This document shows, piece by piece, positions 47,485 to 56,573 of a DNA stretch of 64,000 nucleotides; position 1 is the first letter of the stretch, and the number at the start of each line of letters is the position of its first letter. Position numbers and translations under genes: made by a program. The stretch is from JAGORM01 sp964406795. GTDB lineage: Bacteria > Patescibacteriota > Microgenomatia > Levybacterales > GWA1-39-11. The stretch lies in contig CAYOTA010000002.1 in NCBI GenBank assembly GCA_964406795.1, positions 1-64,000 of the forward strand. The letters are read 5' to 3'. The notes beneath the pieces were generated by a model. It was not told the origin of the DNA and searched no databases. It worked only from the letters and a program-made list of their open reading frames with translations.

Positions 47485-48009
47485 TTATCCATCTAATATT
47501 ACTTTCTTTAATGGTTTTACTGCAGTTAGTATAGCAGAGGTCAGTCCTAATATAGCCCTTTCGTGGGCTACAATTCCGCCTATTTTTAAAATAAATCCAT
47601 CCCCTTTAAGACGTCTTAATTCATCGGTGTTTGAATGATCTTCATGAGCCCCTTCCTGATCCGCGAACACTTTTATTAATTCTTTGTTAGTAAGGCTAAC
47701 AGGTGAGGGTACATTGCTAGCGAAAGCTAGTTCATCTAATAACTCATTCAGTGATAATATGCTTTTCTTTCCTATTATTGGTGGTATATTTCTGTGAATA
47801 ATCATTTCCATTCCATAATATTTAGTTAGGTGCTGTAAGAGCGGTTTATTGGTTCGAGTTTCAATTATAAGAGCCCTTAGGTTAGAAGCAATATCTTTAA
47901 TTCTGCTGTGTTTCCCTTTATGATAGTCTTGCAGATAATCATCTAAGTTGATGATTCTATCCAGAAACGCTTGTTCTAGTTCTTTTTGCTCTCTTGGTAT
48001 TCTGTTCAT
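47485..48009 (-). CDS. Unknown protein inserted between hsdS and hsdR
   Basis: 174 aa, no family recognised. The start is MNRIPREQKELEQAFL, whose ATG overlaps the hsdS stop as ATGA, so translation is coupled; an upstream Met would overlap hsdS further. The N-terminal half is helical with RIKDIASNLRALIIE, and the C-terminal half carries LIKVFADQEGAHEDHS and LRRLKGDGFILKIGG. It is soluble. The operon position suggests a partner or modulator of the RM complex, which is inference only. Confidence 0.65.
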   Translation of the reverse strand: MNRIPREQKELEQAFLDRIINLDDYLQDYHKGKHSRIKDIASNLRALIIETRTNKPLLQHLTKYYGMEMIIHRNIPPIIGKKSILSLNELLDELAFASNVPSPVSLTNKELIKVFADQEGAHEDHSNTDELRRLKGDGFILKIGGIVAHERAILGLTSAILTAVKPLKKVILDG

Positions 48010-49274
48010 ACAAACATCTGCTGGAGGAGGCCCTTCTTCCATTCATCTGCTTTTTTAATTTGAGTTTTTTTTACTTCAATTTGCTGATCAATGAGACTCA
48101 AAAATTCAGCGATTTTTTCTTGTTCCAGCAAACAAGGTACTGTGATTTTCAGTTTTAAAAAATCTTTCTTACTCAAAACTCTATTTCTTCCTGCTCCTCC
48201 TGGAGAAATAACTCCAAGTAAATATTTCATTCGAGCTGTTGGATATACGAACCTAAAATACTTAGGCGTATATTTTTCTTTGTTGAATATATATGTAGGG
48301 AATCGATGAGAAACTAACCCGTCACCATCATCACGCGTGGCTATTGCCAGCGCACCCTCCCAAGCAAAGGTTATATTGACTATAAAATCATTTTCTTTCA
48401 CTACGTAAAGTTTGTCCATTTCTATTTTATTTGGATCTGAATTCAGCTTCTGAAACGTACCCCTAAAGTGGCTTCGGATTCCAATAGCTTTATATGCTTC
48501 TCGGGGTTTGACTATCTCTCTAAGTTCGGGAATTAAGATTTCCTCCAGCATTACCTCAGTCCACTCAGGAAAGTTTTTACCATTGTCATTTTTAAATCTA
48601 ACTACCTGAGATAATATTTTTTGCGCTATGCCTTTTTTATATTTTTCCAAATTCTTTCTCTGTGCTGACAAATTCTCTATCCAATCATCAACAGATGATA
48701 AAAACAAGGCAATTTTCTGCTGTTCTGCAGGAGATGGGAGCCCAATACTCAAGCTATTTAGGGATTCCTGATTAATGTTAGTGTTTGCACTCGTAGAACT
48801 AAGTGAGACTAGTTTTTTTCTAAATTTTCTATCTGAAAAACAATATTTTTTAAAATTCAAGTCAAGTTTCTGTTTTTCATCCCTAAATCGTATAAGGAAC
48901 CCGCTATAGACTGTATTTTCTAAATCAGTTAATAACAAAGAAGTTTCACCAACTCCTTCTTTTTTGACTGAAGATCTAATAAATAGGACATCTCCTTTCT
49001 TCAAATTGTACAGCTCTAGTTCCTTCTGGTTAGCGTTAACCAAACTTAATTTAAGGTTTGATATTGTAGGCTTTCCAAACACATCCATCAAATTAACAAA
49101 TGGGAATCCAAAACCAAAGTTTTCTTTAGATTTATTAATCCCGTTTTTGAAGCTTCCAATGTTCTCTAATTTTGTCTCTTTCCATTCGCCATAAAACTCT
49201 GGGAAGCGGAGAGTGGGCTTGCACGCCGTAGCTTTAGCGTAGGTGGGGATTTTGTTTGTTGCTGTTTGGTTCAT
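48006..49274 (-). CDS. hsdS: Type I RM specificity subunit
   Basis: DNA-recognition subunit of 422 aa with two target-recognition domains (about 28-200 and 225-395), each starting with a W-x-E-x-x-L-type motif (GEWKETKLENIG; PEWTEVMLEEIL), and two conserved helical spacers (LEKYKKGIAQKIL; EWKKGLLQQM). The N-terminus contains PTYAKATACKP, which looks like an inserted repeat peptide outside the functional fold. It is linked to the next gene by ATGA. Confidence 0.93.
   Translation of the reverse strand: MNQTATNKIPTYAKATACKPTLRFPEFYGEWKETKLENIGSFKNGINKSKENFGFGFPFVNLMDVFGKPTISNLKLSLVNANQKELELYNLKKGDVLFIRSSVKKEGVGETSLLLTDLENTVYSGFLIRFRDEKQKLDLNFKKYCFSDRKFRKKLVSLSSTSANTNINQESLNSLSIGLPSPAEQQKIALFLSSVDDWIENLSAQRKNLEKYKKGIAQKILSQVVRFKNDNGKNFPEWTEVMLEEILIPELREIVKPREAYKAIGIRSHFRGTFQKLNSDPNKIEMDKLYVVKENDFIVNITFAWEGALAIATRDDGDGLVSHRFPTYIFNKEKYTPKYFRFVYPTARMKYLLGVISPGGAGRNRVLSKKDFLKLKITVPCLLEQEKIAEFLSLIDQQIEVKKTQIKKADEWKKGLLQQMFV
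49215..49247 (-). repeat. In-frame repeat encoding PTYAKATACKP in hsdS
   Basis: A GC-richer 33-bp stretch (ACGCTAAAGCTACGGCGTGC) in the 5' end of hsdS. YAKATA-type peptides come from a short dispersed palindromic repeat seen in various CPR genomes; here it has stayed in frame. Confidence 0.5.
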
Positions 49275-49279
49275 AATAT

Positions 49280-50128
49280 TTACTTCTTATCTACACTTGA
49301 TAGTAGTTTTTTTTGTTCTTCTTCCTCTAATAATAATGATTTGAATTGTCTTTCAGCAGAATTTACAAGTAGATTGATTCTCTGATTCTGATTCTTCCCT
49401 TCACTAATAAAATGGGCGTTCAAATTTTCTAAATTTGCCAGAATTACTAATTGTTGCACGGTGGCATAATCTCTTTGATTTCTACCACTTTTTGAAGATT
49501 TTTTATTTGACACTCTCCAGTCAGCAGCCGTTTGTCCAAATACAATCAGGTTTAAAATGTCAGCCTCGTCTGTATATACAAATGTTTGTTGAGACTTGGT
49601 TAGCTGAAGAGCGGGAAGGAGTATGTTTTTTATTGAGTCTGTGTGCAGTCTATAATTTACTTTAGATAAGTATCTATGGGAGTCCCACTTAATAAAATTC
49701 TGCTCCTTCTCTTTAAGCCGTTGGAACTCTGTAATTATTAACAACTTGAATCCTGGGCTAAGCCAAGTACCAAATTCAAAAGCAATATCATGATGAGCAT
49801 ATGTTCCTCCGTAACGTCCCCTTCTTGCAGTTATACCTTTGGCATTGGTTTTTTCAATCCATTCTATGATTGACGGATTGAAGTTGTTTGCGCCTGCATT
49901 ATTTTTAAAGTACACGAATTCGTGTACTTTAAAATCAGAGTTATTAATTTGCTCCCAAAAGCCCAGAAAATCTATTGTATTTTTAGTTCTTAGCCAACTA
50001 TGGAGTGCTCTGTCCGATCCAGCACTTTTAGCCATGTCAGTTAAGCAAATGTAGTCTTCTCCGTTAACTTTAGTAACGTTTATTGTGCTGTCATTTATAT
50101 TCATTGACAAATTATTTAGTTTTGTCAT
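49280..50128 (-). CDS. KilA-N domain protein in the RM operon
   Basis: 282 aa. The KilA-N DNA-binding domain (about residues 5-125) has GEDYICLTDMAKSAG, LGFWEQINN and GGTYAHHDIAFEFGTWLSP, as in phage antirepressor-like proteins. The C-terminal part (about 150-282) contains a Gln/Asn-rich helical region ending EEEEQKKLLSS. It lies between hsdM (3 bp) and hsdS (5 bp). A perfect 32-bp palindrome lies inside its coding sequence. Confidence 0.85.
   Translation of the reverse strand: MTKLNNLSMNINDSTINVTKVNGEDYICLTDMAKSAGSDRALHSWLRTKNTIDFLGFWEQINNSDFKVHEFVYFKNNAGANNFNPSIIEWIEKTNAKGITARRGRYGGTYAHHDIAFEFGTWLSPGFKLLIITEFQRLKEKEQNFIKWDSHRYLSKVNYRLHTDSIKNILLPALQLTKSQQTFVYTDEADILNLIVFGQTAADWRVSNKKSSKSGRNQRDYATVQQLVILANLENLNAHFISEGKNQNQRINLLVNSAERQFKSLLLEEEEQKKLLSSVDKK
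49903..49934. repeat. Perfect 32-bp palindrome inside the KilA-N gene
   Basis: Two 13-bp arms (TTTTAAAGTACAC and its complement) around GAATTC with no mismatch. It encodes FKVHEFVYFK on the minus strand. Confidence 0.85.
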
Positions 50129-50131
50129 AGT

Positions 50132-51709
50132 TTAGAACGGCTTTTCAATTTTTAGCTCATCACAAAATTTTGTAATGTTTTGTTGTATATCTTTTTCTTC
50201 CATTTGAAGTTCCTTTAGTTTTTTAGCAACAGTATTTATGTCTATTGGCTCTTCATCTTCAAAAGTATCTACGTATCTTGGAATATTAAGATTGAATTCG
50301 TTTTCTTTTATCTCAGCAAGTTGAGCCTTGTGGGAATACTTCTCAATTTCATTTCTATTTCTATAGGTTTCAAAAATTTTTTGTATGTTTTCATCATTTA
50401 ATCTATTTTGATTCTTTCCTTTTTCAAACTCTTTTGAAGCATCAATGAATAGAACATTCTCATCATCTCTTCTACATTTTTTAAAAATGAGAACTGTTGC
50501 AGGAATGGAAGTTCCATAAAAAAGATTGGAAGGAAGGCCTATAACTGCGTCCAGGTAATTTTGTTTTTCTATAATGTATTTTCTTATGTGTCCTTCAGCT
50601 CCACCTCTGAATAACGCACCATGTGGTAGTACTATTGCCATGGTTCCGTTATCTGACAAGTGATGCAACATGTGTGTTACAAATGCATAATCTGCCGCAC
50701 TTTTTGGAGCCAGTCTTCCATACTGCGAAAATCTTTCATCACTTACAAGTGCTGGATCATTTTCTCCTTTCCATTCTGCAGAAAATGGAGGATTTGCTAT
50801 AACTACCTCAGCTTTTAAGTCAGGAAACATATCATCAGTTAATGTGTCTCCTTGCATTATTTTGAAATGATCAAAATGAACTCCATGTAAAATCATATTC
50901 ATGCGTCCTAAGTTATAGGTTGTGGGGTTTAGTTCTTGCCCATAATAGTCGGTAATTTCTGCATAGTCTTTAATTCTTAAAAGAAGCGATCCAGATCCGC
51001 ATGCAGGATCATAAACTGAGCGGATTTTTTTCTTATCTATTGTTACAATTTGTGCCATGAGTCTAGAAACTTGAGAAGGTGTATAAAATTCTCCACCCTT
51101 TTTACCTGCACCTGCTGCAAATTCTCCTATAAGATATTCATAAGCGTCCCCTAAAAGATCACTTTTATTATCATCTAGTTTGAAATCAATACCCTCTAAG
51201 TGTGAAAGAACTTCGACAATAATTTCATTTTTCTTATTTTCTCCAGACCCCAGTTTATTTGAGGTTAGGTCAACGTCATCAAATAATCCAGTAAAATCGT
51301 CTTCACTAGCTGTTCCACGTGACGTACTCTCGATATTAGTTAAAACCTTTTTTAAATCTTCAAGAATAAAATTTGACTCACCCGAAATACCACTTTTGCC
51401 TTTTTTGACCAAATATGAGAAGAGTTCAGTGGGTTTTAGGAAGTATCCTAATTCATTAACACAAGCAGTTTCTATGTGTTTTAAATATTCTTTTCCTTCT
51501 TTAGTCTTCTCTTTGATTTGTTCAAACGTGATGTTATCTTTGTGGAGAAGTTTACTATCTATGTAATTTGTAAGTTTTTCGGAAAGGTATTTATAAAAGA
51601 TAAAGCCAAGGATGTAATTCTTATACTCGTCAGCATTCATTCTGCCACGCAAGACATTTGCTACTGCCCAGAGTTGCTTTTCCATTATCCTTTTTTGCTC
51701 TTCTGACAT
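50132..51709 (-). CDS. hsdM: Type I RM methyltransferase subunit
   Basis: N6-adenine methyltransferase subunit, 525 aa. The helical N-terminal domain (about 1-190) with LWAVANVLRGRMNADEYKNY is followed by the catalytic domain: motif I VYDPACGSGSLLLR and motif IV NPPFS. Both are intact, so the system may be able to methylate. First gene of the RM operon, followed at 3 bp by the KilA-N gene. No clear promoter recognised in the gap to the FtsK-gamma gene. Confidence 0.95.
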   Translation of the reverse strand: MSEEQKRIMEKQLWAVANVLRGRMNADEYKNYILGFIFYKYLSEKLTNYIDSKLLHKDNITFEQIKEKTKEGKEYLKHIETACVNELGYFLKPTELFSYLVKKGKSGISGESNFILEDLKKVLTNIESTSRGTASEDDFTGLFDDVDLTSNKLGSGENKKNEIIVEVLSHLEGIDFKLDDNKSDLLGDAYEYLIGEFAAGAGKKGGEFYTPSQVSRLMAQIVTIDKKKIRSVYDPACGSGSLLLRIKDYAEITDYYGQELNPTTYNLGRMNMILHGVHFDHFKIMQGDTLTDDMFPDLKAEVVIANPPFSAEWKGENDPALVSDERFSQYGRLAPKSAADYAFVTHMLHHLSDNGTMAIVLPHGALFRGGAEGHIRKYIIEKQNYLDAVIGLPSNLFYGTSIPATVLIFKKCRRDDENVLFIDASKEFEKGKNQNRLNDENIQKIFETYRNRNEIEKYSHKAQLAEIKENEFNLNIPRYVDTFEDEEPIDINTVAKKLKELQMEEKDIQQNITKFCDELKIEKPF

Positions 51710-51772
51710 GTGCTTATTTTAGCACGATTAGGGGGTTTGTGCGAGGTGTTCACCTTTTAACTGCAGAGCTAA

Positions 51773-52147
51773 TTACTTCTTATCATTCAGCTTTTTCAAA
51801 AAATCATCTACATCTTTCACAAAAACTTCTCTGGGAATTGACCCATCACCAGGTCCTACAGCACCACTTTCCTCCAGCTGTTCTAATAACCTGGCAGCAC
51901 GGTTAAATCCAACTTGCAATCTTCTTTGTAGCATGGAAGAAGATGCCCTATCATATTGAGCAACTAGTTTTACCGCATCATCAAATAACTCATCCCTTCC
52001 TTCAAATCCTAAATGATTATGTTTTTTAATATAGCTAGAAGGAAGAGGGAAGGCTGAACAAAAGTCCTCTAACCTCTGGAGTCTAATCTTGGCGCTTACA
52101 AGTTCCGTCTTTATTTCTTCAAGTTCTTTTTTTATGTCCTCATCCAT
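51773..52147 (-). CDS. Orphan FtsK gamma-domain (wHTH) protein
   Basis: 124 aa. A coiled coil (about 1-40, EELEEIKTELVSAKIRLQRL) is followed by a winged-helix domain identical in layout to the FtsK/SpoIIIE gamma domain: DELFDDAVKLVAQYD, SMLQRRLQVGFNRAARLLEQ and GPGDGSIPREVF. In FtsK this domain reads KOPS-type sequences and guides the motor. Here no ATPase is attached, so it may act as a separate DNA-binding or adaptor protein. Confidence 0.85.
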   Translation of the reverse strand: MDEDIKKELEEIKTELVSAKIRLQRLEDFCSAFPLPSSYIKKHNHLGFEGRDELFDDAVKLVAQYDRASSSMLQRRLQVGFNRAARLLEQLEESGAVGPGDGSIPREVFVKDVDDFLKKLNDKK

Positions 52148-52200
52148 TGTTAAATTATTCTAACACTATTTGTGGGAAGATTATAGTATGGATGAGATTG

Positions 52201-52551
52201 TTATCTTCTTCTGGGGATGTGGGAGTATCTAATACTTAACATTTTTCCATCCTTCCATAGAATCCTTCTTTCAAGCGGTTTGTCTCCACTTGTAAGCGTC
52301 GCTAATAACTCTTCTGATTCTATAGTTTCAGGGTCTATTGTATTTCGCTCAAAAAGCACCGTTCCAGGTTTTAGTTTTACCCTGTGAACAGTGGTCGTAA
52401 TATTATCCTCTGAACATCTTGCAGTTAATACAGATCTGGGATGAACAGCAGTCAAATCCTCTCGCATGATGTCCATATCCCCAGGGCGTGCCCGTCCTAA
52501 TTCAGACCACCGCTTTGTATGAGGACTAAACATTTCTACTTTAGATACCAT
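52201..52551 (-). CDS. Hypothetical protein, 116 aa
   Basis: I do not recognise it. It starts MVSKVEMFSPHTKRWSELG; the frame is open upstream to a TTG at 52581, but a TATAAT box lies in that part. Small, soluble, beta-rich (TTTVHRVKLKPGTVLFER). It belongs to a run of four small orphan genes. Leader of about 10 nt. Confidence 0.55.
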   Translation of the reverse strand: MVSKVEMFSPHTKRWSELGRARPGDMDIMREDLTAVHPRSVLTARCSEDNITTTVHRVKLKPGTVLFERNTIDPETIESEELLATLTSGDKPLERRILWKDGKMLSIRYSHIPRRR

Positions 52552-52620
52552 AGGTATGTGAGTATGTATTATATCCACCAAATATGAAAGTAGAGTAATA
52601 AAGTGCTGACGCCAGAATAA

Positions 52621-53022
52621 TTACGGTTGAGGCATGCGGGATAAAAGATCCACAGGACTCAATATGCATTTATCATTTACTGGTTGAGAAGACTGAATAA
52701 TTGTTGCAAAGTGTAAACTGTCAGGTGTAACTTCTAATGCGCGTAATATGTACATAGACTTGTCAGTACCTCTAAATGCAGGAACAATTTTTAAATTTCT
52801 TTCTACATCAACTCCGATAATTCCAAATCTTAACCATACCTGTCCTAATTCACCCATATTATTACGTATGGCATTCAAAGTTCTCTTAAAACCTTCCACA
52901 TTCGTTTCTTTATCTTTGTTTTTAGAATCGGTCATTCTCAACCGTTCAATTCCGCAATTTTTCAAAATTTGCAATGCTGCGTTTTCCGGGGATATGTATC
53001 TGGGTTCTGTTTCTTGAGTCAT
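52621..53022 (-). CDS. Hypothetical protein, 133 aa
   Basis: I do not recognise it. Soluble; begins MTQETEPRYISPENAALQIL and has LGQVWLRFGIIGVDVERN and a conserved-looking end KCILSPVDLLSRM. A TATAAT box 8 nt before the ATG suggests a nearly leaderless message. It has the same overall size and compactness as its neighbours. Confidence 0.58.
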   Translation of the reverse strand: MTQETEPRYISPENAALQILKNCGIERLRMTDSKNKDKETNVEGFKRTLNAIRNNMGELGQVWLRFGIIGVDVERNLKIVPAFRGTDKSMYILRALEVTPDSLHFATIIQSSQPVNDKCILSPVDLLSRMPQP

Positions 53023-53078
53023 AAGCAGGCATTATATCATTTCCAAGGCAAAAGTGATAACTAGTCTATGTAAATGTT

Positions 53079-53420
53079 TTACTCTTGGGTTATGTTGTAG
53101 ACCTTGGTAGGTCCGTAGGGTTCCGACTGTATAAGAATTGGGTGCTCATCTCCTTTTTTAATATCCATCAGATGTTTTACTAAATGTAATTTTTCTATTA
53201 TCAGTATTTCTGGTCTTTTTGGGTCCACAATTGTATTCACCCCAGGGGTAACAGCCACAGTTGCCTCACTCTCATCTGAACTACACTCTATTATGATAAT
53301 ATCTTTCCATCCACGGTTCCATGATTCATACCACACCCTGTCTCTTGGCAGTAAATAATTATCTCTTTTCAGAGTTACTGGATTGCTACCCGTGTCTAAG
53401 TGTTCTATTTTTGTTCCCAT
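53079..53420 (-). CDS. Hypothetical protein, 113 aa
   Basis: I do not recognise it. Beta-rich, soluble, beginning MGTKIEHLDTGSNPVTLKR, with RVWYESWNRGWKDIIIIECS and a proline-poor tail. It is one of four adjacent small orphans. A link to them is suggested only by position. Confidence 0.55.
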   Translation of the reverse strand: MGTKIEHLDTGSNPVTLKRDNYLLPRDRVWYESWNRGWKDIIIIECSSDESEATVAVTPGVNTIVDPKRPEILIIEKLHLVKHLMDIKKGDEHPILIQSEPYGPTKVYNITQE

Positions 53421-53448
53421 AGTAATAACGCTTTAAAATCTTTTATTA

Positions 53449-53862
53449 TTAGTGATTTATACGGATAGGAAGAATTGGGCCTTTGCGGTCAAGCCGTGCG
53501 TATTGAATGCAAGATTCGCGTCCCTTAATAACGCTAATGGGAAGCGTTCCGTGTTCGTCAGAAACAGATGAAAATCCCATATTATTTCCATGCAGTATTG
53601 CGACCGGTCTTATTTTTTGAGGATCAATAAATCTCACGTCACATCTTCCAGTATCAGGATCGAAATGTATGCTTGCAATATTATTAGCTTCTGTTCTTGC
53701 AACGTGCACTAGATCACTATTTCCGTCATGAGCTACAATAATTGCATCATCTTCCTTTTTTTTAAAATCAAAAATAACACGCGTGTCATTTGGTTCAATT
53801 TCCATAGACTCTCCCCACTTGTGAAAAGTTTTTGAAGCTGACCCAATTTCAATTCTTGGCAT
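53449..53862 (-). CDS. Hypothetical protein, 137 aa
   Basis: I do not recognise it. Starts MPRIEIGSASKTFHKWGESM. Beta-rich with DPDTGRCDVRFIDPQKIRPV and ends LDRKGPILPIRINH, without signal peptide or membrane span. Fourth of the orphan group between the FtsK-gamma gene and the surface protein. Confidence 0.55.
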   Translation of the reverse strand: MPRIEIGSASKTFHKWGESMEIEPNDTRVIFDFKKKEDDAIIVAHDGNSDLVHVARTEANNIASIHFDPDTGRCDVRFIDPQKIRPVAILHGNNMGFSSVSDEHGTLPISVIKGRESCIQYARLDRKGPILPIRINH

Positions 53863-53910
53863 AGAAGAAGCATTGTAGCACTAAAAGCGGTGAAGTCAAA
53901 CTATAGGCAA

Positions 53911-56496
53911 TTATTGAACCAGTACGGGGGTGCCTACTGTAGCATTGTCTCTCACAGTAATATAACTGTATATTTCGTCAGCCGGGGCCATCCACAATTC
54001 ATTTGTCCCCCCTACTCCATAGGTATTGCGTGCAAAAGTTGCTACGTTTAAGAGATTTGCTTCTCTACTACCATGTAAAAATGTGTTAAGCCAGAATTTA
54101 TTTTGAGACGAGGAGTTTGCTGCCATCCAATTCATTCGTTGTTTTATATTCTCAGGCGCCCAATCTATCTCACCATCGCGTCCTAACACTGTAGTTTCAG
54201 CATTTACAGCCGAAGCGGTTATTCCACTTGCTGTGAAAGTAGCAGCATTTGGAGCTATGTTCATCATTCCTGAGCCTTGGGTTTCGTTAAACTTAACTTC
54301 ACTTTCATTATTTGCCCTCATGGTGTTTATAAGTGGCGTATATCCTGCATTAAAACAAGGAGCTGCAAAGGACAGTAATTTATACCCTGGTTTATTTGAC
54401 GAATTCACTAAATCTTTTCCTACGTTATAGCCCAGATTTATAGTATTTACACTTGGATTACTACAATCATGATCCCAGGCGTGATTGCCTATGGACCAGC
54501 CAGAATTAAGTTTTTGGACCAAATATGGTTTATCAATTATCCATGATTCGTTTCGAGTGGGAAACACTATGTCACCAATAAGGTAAAATGTTCCACGGAA
54601 TCCTAGTGATTCCAGTACTGTGACTGATTCTTTAATGTAGACATTGTCATCAAATCCTATAGACCATGCCCACTTTTTATTATCTTTTAGTGGCGCTTTT
54701 TGAACAGTGACTGATTCTGGGGACGTTGCATCTACTAAATGCAGTCTGGCGGAATTTGATGAAGTGGTAAACATAAGATTTCCAGTACTAGTGTCATACG
54801 TACTTGGGATTGCAGTTCCGTTAACACTTACTGTAGCTCCGCTCACACTACCCACCTGTGCAATTAGCGTTAAGTTTGTATAGTAAATACCTCCTACTTG
54901 CGAGTATGAAATAGGAATATCTAGAGCCGTTGTTCCAGGAATGACTGTAGGAGTTGGAGTTATGCTAGGAGAAGGTGATGGTGTTGGGCTAGCAGATGGT
55001 ATAGCACTAATAGATGGAGTTACGGCTGGTGTGCCGGTAGGCGTTGGGGTTACCTGGGACGTAGAATACGTAACTGTTAGTGTAGGTTTTTGGCCTGCGC
55101 CTGTAAAATCTGCCGACATGTAATTTGCACTGGAGTATGGATCAGAATTATTGTCTTCCGTTAAGATCTGTATACTATTTCCAGAATTCCACGAAGGATT
55201 ATTCACCAATTCTTGAATAATTGAGGAAATGTTTGGGGAGGTTATTTTAGTGCCCCAATTTCCCTGCGGCACGGCGTTCCATAGAACGTTTGCGCTGGTG
55301 AGACTGATTTGTTTGTTGGCAAATTCAGCCGCATTTGTAGGAGGTGTTGGGGATGAATTATTTTCTGCTGCAATTCTCACGTTTGCTGTGTTGGGAGAAA
55401 ATCCTACGAGTTCATAGCTTAAGGTTGCTTGGGTTATAACGGCGTTTTGAGGAATTGTCATGTTTGTGTATAGAGTAAATGCGTTAACCGGCTGATTCAT
55501 ATCATTCCCTAATTTAATAGACTGAGCTGTGGGATTAAAAACAGTGTTTATAAGCGTACTGTCATGTTTTGGAGAGGCAACTGCTCTAGTAACTGTGGTT
55601 TGTGTACCTTGAATTACCGTGGGAGTTGGTGTTGGCGGCGTAGTAGTTACTGTAGGAGAAGGCGTTACGGTTGGAGTAACTGGGGGAATAGGAGACGGGC
55701 TTGGTGCTAAGGTAGGAGTAGGTGTTGAAGTTGGCAGTGATGTTATTGTTGGAGTTGGACTTGGGGTGAGTGTTGGAGTTGGTATTGCTGTCGGTGTTGG
55801 AGAAGTTGTGGGAGATAAGGTAGGAGTTGGCGTCTGAGTAGGTAGCGATGTTGGTGTTGGAGACGGTGTAGATGTGGGGGTTGCACTAGTTGTGTACGTT
55901 ATGATTAATTTTGGTCTTTGGCTAGCGTTTTGAAAATTTGCTGAAAAGTAGTTACTATTCGCAAAAGTTTCGGAATTATTGTCACCTACAAATATTTGCA
56001 TACTATTACCACTTTGCCAATCACTTCTATTTACTAATTCTTGTATGACTGTAGATATATTAGGGGAGGTTATTATGTTTCCCCAACTACCATGTGGAAC
56101 TGCATTCCATAGCACTTCTGATGTCGTAAGATTTCCTGCTTTAGTGTTGAATTGAGCAGCTGTGGTAGGAGCACTCGGTGTTGCAGTATTTTCTGCATTA
56201 ATTTTTGTATTAATGATTCCTCCACCAGAGTTTGCAATTCCTAATTCCAGGATTGCGCTTGTTATGGTACCGTTTCTAGGAACTGAAATGTTTTTAAATA
56301 ATTGAAACGTTTTTATGCTGACAGCCCCGCTTTTACCCAGTCCACTGGTATTTATGGTGCGGTTAAACGATGATCCGGTAAGAGTACTATCATCATTACC
56401 TATAGTAACAGTGCTGGAAACGGTTGCGGCTGCGGCATCAGAAGGAGAATATAGGAGGAATGCGAGGAGAAAGAACGCAAAAAAAAATTTCTTCAT
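53911..56496 (-). CDS. Surface protein with twin carbohydrate-binding-like domains and a deacetylase domain
   Basis: 861 aa. Signal peptide (1-23, ending SDAAAA). Two copies of a DNRLRE/CBM96-like beta domain (about 27-202 and 305-482; both have NVLWNAVPxGxWG and SPNISxIIQELVN) are joined by long Pro/Thr linkers (repeats of PTPT, about 205-300 and 485-525). A third small beta region (525-600) leads to a NodB-like deacetylase (about 605-860) with GFDDN, FYLIGD and GNHAWDHD. No C-terminal anchor is visible. It likely binds and deacetylates a surface glycan. Confidence 0.82.
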   Translation of the reverse strand: MKKFFFAFFLLAFLLYSPSDAAAATVSSTVTIGNDDSTLTGSSFNRTINTSGLGKSGAVSIKTFQLFKNISVPRNGTITSAILELGIANSGGGIINTKINAENTATPSAPTTAAQFNTKAGNLTTSEVLWNAVPHGSWGNIITSPNISTVIQELVNRSDWQSGNSMQIFVGDNNSETFANSNYFSANFQNASQRPKLIITYTTSATPTSTPSPTPTSLPTQTPTPTLSPTTSPTPTAIPTPTLTPSPTPTITSLPTSTPTPTLAPSPSPIPPVTPTVTPSPTVTTTPPTPTPTVIQGTQTTVTRAVASPKHDSTLINTVFNPTAQSIKLGNDMNQPVNAFTLYTNMTIPQNAVITQATLSYELVGFSPNTANVRIAAENNSSPTPPTNAAEFANKQISLTSANVLWNAVPQGNWGTKITSPNISSIIQELVNNPSWNSGNSIQILTEDNNSDPYSSANYMSADFTGAGQKPTLTVTYSTSQVTPTPTGTPAVTPSISAIPSASPTPSPSPSITPTPTVIPGTTALDIPISYSQVGGIYYTNLTLIAQVGSVSGATVSVNGTAIPSTYDTSTGNLMFTTSSNSARLHLVDATSPESVTVQKAPLKDNKKWAWSIGFDDNVYIKESVTVLESLGFRGTFYLIGDIVFPTRNESWIIDKPYLVQKLNSGWSIGNHAWDHDCSNPSVNTINLGYNVGKDLVNSSNKPGYKLLSFAAPCFNAGYTPLINTMRANNESEVKFNETQGSGMMNIAPNAATFTASGITASAVNAETTVLGRDGEIDWAPENIKQRMNWMAANSSSQNKFWLNTFLHGSREANLLNVATFARNTYGVGGTNELWMAPADEIYSYITVRDNATVGTPVLVQ

Positions 56497-56573
56497 TTGA
56501 AAAGATGCTATTTAGTGATTATATCCATATTTTCACATAACATTGTAAGAATAATTATAAAAGATTACGAAAA

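Noticed and set aside
55619..55837. Gly/Val-rich plus-strand frame
   Set aside because: It is the complement of the Pro/Thr linker of the surface protein, a low-complexity shadow.
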